64,000 bases of DNA from Polytrichum commune (taxonomy: Eukaryota; Streptophyta; Polytrichopsida; Polytrichales; Polytrichaceae). The translations under genes were made by a program, and so were the position numbers. Positions 60,143-64,000 of the stretch are shown piece by piece; the stretch's first letter is position 1; each line of letters starts with the position of its first letter. A model generated the notes under the pieces. It searched no databases. It was not told where the DNA came from and saw nothing but the letters and a program-made list of their open reading frames with translations. Location of the stretch: the NCBI GenBank assembly GCA_950295325.1, contig OX485807.1, positions 45,746,796-45,810,795 of the forward strand. Direction: 5' to 3'.

Positions 60143-61284
60143 ATGAGGGCATGACCAAGATAGGTAGCACTAACAAATGCCTCTATACAACCACAATGAG
60201 TTAGAAAATATTACGACTCGCTAAAGTCCTTTAAAAAATCGATTAAAAAATTCATAGTCACACCACTTTTGAATGAAATGAAATTGATTTAAAAATCTAA
60301 GAAGCTGAAAAGACTAATGAAACTGAAAGTACATCATGATGGTTTCAAACCAAGCAATGCTCTACAGTGACGGAGTGTAATAGCCTTCAAGAGATAGATA
60401 CATGAATTGGGTCACCCTTAGTACCAAAACTCTTTAAAGTGTAGAGAATGGACGTGACTACCTTTGCACTAGATTCTTGCTATGGAATAGAGAAATTTGA
60501 CAATCACAGGAGGGTGTTGTCTAAACAAATTATCACTTTTTCAAAGGATCTTGACACGTGTCGGATCCACATTGGCCAAGACCGTGGTGAATCCAATGTG
60601 GAGATTGGCTTCCGGCACTCATTGTGTTGAACTGGTTATTAGCCCTTTTGGTATGTGGGTGTCATTATACCCCAGGGACTGGAGTTTCTATCTATCTATC
60701 TGGGTGTCATTGTAATCTAGGACTACATATTTAATTGCTTCCAGAAATTTCTCCAAAGGTCAACGACATTTGAAGCGTGAACTATTCTAGTTTTCCATCC
60801 ATCATCTCAAATCTACGAAAACGGAGGATATTTTGGTCGGTAAGGATGTGGGGACTGACAAGTCATCACCTCTGCCACGTCATGCATATATCTTATTGGT
60901 CCAAATGACAAGGCTTCGAACTCACCAGCCAATGGGGGAGCTTCAACATCGCGATTCTAGAATCTTCCACCTTAAGGATGTCGTATCTTACCTCTGAGTA
61001 GAATTTCCCGTGCCTGTAAGCGTGAAATCTACGAATCATTCGTTAATCTAAACACGGATAGTCTACGTAGATTTCTTGCTCTTGAAGTTGGCTATGGCGG
61101 ATCGCCCCATTTCCGCATCAGCAATTTCGCAAAGCAGGGTGCGGGGCATTGCAATGAGGATTTGACGGTGCTGCATTGGCGGATGAGAACTCCCTGCCTG
61201 GATTGAGAGGTTTTTTTAGTGTTATTTGATCCGACTTGCGGAGGGTTTCGAGTAGCTGGATCGTTAGGGTTTGGAGGAAAGAAA
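60143..61284 (+). promoter_or_regulatory. Upstream region of the PDI gene
   Basis: About 60,290-60,400 is similar to 37,150-37,220 (GTACATCATGATGGT in both), so the distal part is repeat-derived. The proximal 500 bp appear unique. They hold a bZIP site (60874-60882), a G-box-like ACACGTGTC near 60,554 and two CCAAT boxes (one reversed at 60895-60899, one at about 60,932). Transcription start is not fixed. Confidence 0.5.
60874..60882 (-). promoter_or_regulatory. UPR-type bZIP site (TGACGTGGC)
   Basis: The + strand reads GCCACGTCA, the reverse of TGACGTGGC, the kind of element bound by plant bZIP28/bZIP60 in promoters of ER folding genes. A reversed CCAAT box (ATTGG) lies 12 bp downstream. 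It sits about 400 bp before the PDI start codon. The spacing does not match the classic ERSE, so a regulatory role is inferred from motif and gene type. Confidence 0.5.
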
Positions 61285-64000
61285 ATGGCGACGTTGATGG
61301 CGAGGACGACGGTAGCGGTGTTTCTGTTTCTCGCCGTATCAGGATACGCTTCTGCACTGTACGGACCTTCTTCCGACGTGGTGGAACTGACTTCTACCAA
61401 TTTCAAGAACAAGGTACTTTCACAGTGTCTTTGGTACCGAGAGTGTCGAAATTTATTGTCCGTGATCTTGTGACTTCGTATTCTGATACCTCTGTCCTCT
61501 CCCAAGTGTCTTTCTAAGGATCTCCATGCTATCAATTCAATTGGCTTTTCTCGTCGTTATCTCTCGGTGTCAATGGGAGATCGGTTGCATAGAACGAGGA
61601 TGCCAACGGCAGACGTTCTCTCTGGATTGTTTGCACGGATTAAGTGGTGTTTTTGTTTGCATTTGAGAATTATGAGCCGAGTTTGTCTTGCCAGAGTTGG
61701 AGAATTGAACACATTTCTAACTCTGATTGAGCTTAGAGTGACTCACACAACTGCTATATGTTCCATAGAATATCGTGTTTTCACTTAATGTTCAAGGTCA
61801 GTGTACTTTCACTGTGTCTTTTGCACCAAGAATGTTTTAGTTTTGATTTATGTGATCTCGTCGCTTCATAGTTCGATTTCTGTCTCTTCTCCCCGTTCTT
61901 GCCTAGGATCTCCTCGGCATCAATTCGATTTTCTTTTAACGTCGTTATCCTTTCCTGTCATTGAGAGATCGTTCGAACAGAATGACGATGCCGATAGAAT
62001 CTATATATATATATATATACACACACATATAATTTTCTCCTGATTATTTGCACTGATTAAGTGGCGTTGCTGTCTGTATTTAAGAATCATGAGCCGAGTT
62101 TCTCTTGACAGCTTTGAGGAATTGAACATATTTTTAACTCCGATTGAGCTCAAGAAGACGTAACCGCTGGATGCTCTAGAGATTACTTGTATTTCCATGG
62201 AATACAGTGCAGTTTGTACCAAGAGTGTTGTAGGTTGATGTTGTCACTTCACATTTAGATTTCTGTCCCTTCTCCCAGTGTCTTCCAAGGCCGCTCTCCA
62301 GATTCTTGCCACCGATTAAATTGGCTTTTCTCGGTGTTATTTCTAGTGTCATTGGGAAATCGTTCGGACAGAGCGAGGACGCCAATGGCAAGTGTTCTTT
62401 CACAGTTGTTTGCACCGATTGAATGGTGTTGTTGTCTGCATTTAAGAATTATGAGCCGAGTCGTCTTTAGAGAGTTGGAAATTTTGAACACATTTCTGAC
62501 TCTGATTGAGCTCAGGAAGACTCACATAACTACTCTATGCTCCATAGAGTGTTGCGTCTTCACTTCTTTTTTAGATTAGTGTATTCAGGTTAGGGTTCTG
62601 GACAGCTAACATTTCAGAATAAGAACTTCTGATGGAGATGATGGTGATCTTGCCATGAGAACAGGTGCTTGGATCAGAAGGAATAGTGTTAGTGGAGTTT
62701 TACGCGAATTGGTGTGGACATTGTAAGAACTTGGCACCCGCATGGGAGAAGGTCGCAACCTCTCTGAAAGGCATTGTCACAGTGGCGGGAGTTGACGCTG
62801 ACACTCATCGGGACTTAGCGCAGGTAATCATTTTCAGCTCTTGAACTGCAAGTGCATCCCAGTCAATAGCTGTGGTCATTCTTCTTCCCCTAGACTAATT
62901 CAATGCTCGTTTGGTTAGGACCACTGTTGAGTGGTATCACCTTTTTTGATACCACTCAGTTATATGTAATGAGGGTTTTACACCTTTTTTTTAATACAAG
63001 TAGGGTACAGGTATTTGAGGATGTTTTTGTTTTTGAGACCATTCGGATCTACATACCATCCACAACCTTCATACCTAGGCAAAATTACCTTAGAATCGAT
63101 ATGATATTAGGATGATATTGCCCAAAGTATGACTTGGGTATACAAAGATTCTCTCATCTTGTGAAGCCCACCAAGTTTTAATATATGACAAGTGTTACAG
63201 TTTTGATACCAGTTGGGTAGATTCTTTGATACCATCATTGATGTGTATTGATACCATGCGTTCACCTATATACCAGTCCAACATTGGTTGGGACTCGGCC
63301 ACACCAACCCAAAGCACAGAAGCCATAGTTTCTACAATTGCAGTGCTTTAGGCTTTTAGTGAATGTGATTCTGGTACTCGGGCATTATGGAGAGTGAAGA
63401 GTTTCATCATCATATGGAGTCTAAAAGAGATGATATAACATTATCATGCCCTTAATATTCTCCTAAGTCAAAAAAAGAAAAAAAGGTTCTAGGTCCCATA
63501 GTGACATCCTTGAAGCTACATCTTTATCATAAAGTCATCTGATCTTTGCTACTTGACCAACCGTGAGGAATGTTATTATTGTCTAAGTTCATTCATATTC
63601 TTTGTGCAGGAATATGGAATTCAAGGTTTTCCAACTATCAAAGTATTCGGTGTAGGCAAGTCCCCCTTGGACTACCAAGGTGCACGAGAGGCTAAGCCCA
63701 TTGTAGATTATGCTCTTGGGCAGGTACTAATCATCCTCCACTACTCCCACATTCCAAGTGTTGTGGATTTTCAGTCATATGGTGAAAAGCACTCATGGGC
63801 TTCCTTTTGTGATGGAAAAAACAGGTGAAAAGCCTTGCCCTTGACCGTTTAAATGGAAAGTCAAGTGGTGGATCCAAAAAGTCTGGCTCGAAGAAAGATA
63901 AGGACTCGAGTGGGGCAAGCGCCTCAGTTGAGCTTAAATCTAGCAACTTCGACAAACTGGTTCTTGAAAGCGACGAGACATGGCTTGTTGAGTTTTATGC
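61285..64000 (+). CDS. ER protein disulfide isomerase, PDIL2/P5 type, 5' part (cut by window end)
   Basis: Exons: 61285-61413, 62665-62823, 63610-63723 and 63825 to the window end, all phase 0. Residues 1-24 are a signal peptide ([20 protein letters not shown] start), then [16 protein letters not shown]. Thioredoxin domain a has the redox site WCGHC (Cys60, Cys63) in [14 protein letters not shown] and the cis-proline segment GFPT (Pro104). A Lys/Ser-rich linker (about 146-168) leads to the second domain, which starts [13 protein letters not shown] and is cut just after VEFY, before its CGHC. Two a-type domains in tandem near the N-terminus fit plant PDIL2-2/2-3 and animal P5. It oxidises and rearranges disulfides of proteins in the ER lumen. 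Asn replaces the usual Pro before WCGHC. The rest of the gene, including any ER-retention signal, lies beyond the window. Confidence 0.9.
61414..62600 (+). repeat. Threefold tandem repeat filling PDI intron 1
   Basis: Three diverged units of about 360-420 bp, marked by ATGAGCCGAG at about 61,672, 62,089 and 62,451. Each holds a run from ACTTTCACTGTGTCTTT-like sequence (units 1 and 2) through GATTAAGTGGTGTT and GAATTGAACACATTTCT to TCCATAGAAT. Unit 1 starts at the exon 1 donor itself. Unit 2 repeats a donor-like TTCAAGGTCAGTGTACTTTC near 61,793. Confidence 0.75.
62913..63290 (+). repeat. Dispersed repeat inserted in PDI intron 2
   Basis: The second half matches 30998-31310 in reverse orientation (AAAGATTCTCTCA, TTCTTTGATACCAT and a following GATACC-x-GCATT-like stretch). 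Several GATACCA motifs recur. The boundaries are uncertain and no target duplication was found. The splice sites of the intron are unaffected. Confidence 0.5.

Noticed and set aside
61001-61535. 147-codon frame on the - strand across the PDI start
   Set aside because: It is antisense to the signal peptide exon and continues into the intron; no family resemblance.

Overview
The window is nuclear DNA of a land plant. It holds three spliced protein genes, all on the + strand, separated by long stretches of small, mostly non-autonomous transposons. Plant affinity rests on two plant-type proteins (a TNO1-like tail-anchored golgin and a DUF688 protein), canonical GT-AG introns, and transposons of the PIF/Harbinger, hAT, SINE and RNase H-bearing LINE types. 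Short introns and the LINE type make a bryophyte or other non-flowering plant plausible, but the species cannot be fixed from the sequence alone.

Layout. 1-1674: decayed 3' half of a LINE with an RNase H domain. 2.1-8.6 kb: tandem repeats and two PIF/Harbinger-type MITEs. 8.6-10.3 kb: GC-richer leader of the first gene. 10,325-24,479: a 13-exon gene for a coiled-coil protein of about 3055 residues with a C-terminal membrane anchor (TNO1-like). One of its introns contains broken coiled-coil coding sequence. 24.5-48.2 kb: a gene-free transposon zone with two copies of a hAT deletion derivative, several MITE families ending in CACTAAATAT-type palindromes, foldback elements, a complete tRNA-type SINE with target-site duplication, and paired PIF/Harbinger MITEs. 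48.2-52.7 kb: upstream region of the second gene, with local tandem duplications. 52,695-55,421: three-exon DUF688 gene. 55.4-61.3 kb: more MITEs, including one nested inside another, then the promoter of the third gene. 61,285-64,000+: first four exons of an ER protein disulfide isomerase (PDIL2/P5 type), cut by the window edge.

The three genes have no evident shared pathway: one acts at the trans-Golgi network, one is of unknown function, and one folds proteins in the ER lumen. The PDI promoter carries a bZIP (unfolded-protein-response type) site. The most informative part of the window is the transposon record. Target-site duplications and terminal inverted repeats can be read directly for at least eight elements. 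Three different MITE families share the terminus GGGCCACTT with TTA/TAA duplications, which suggests one common transposase. I see no CRISPR array, rRNA or convincing tRNA gene.
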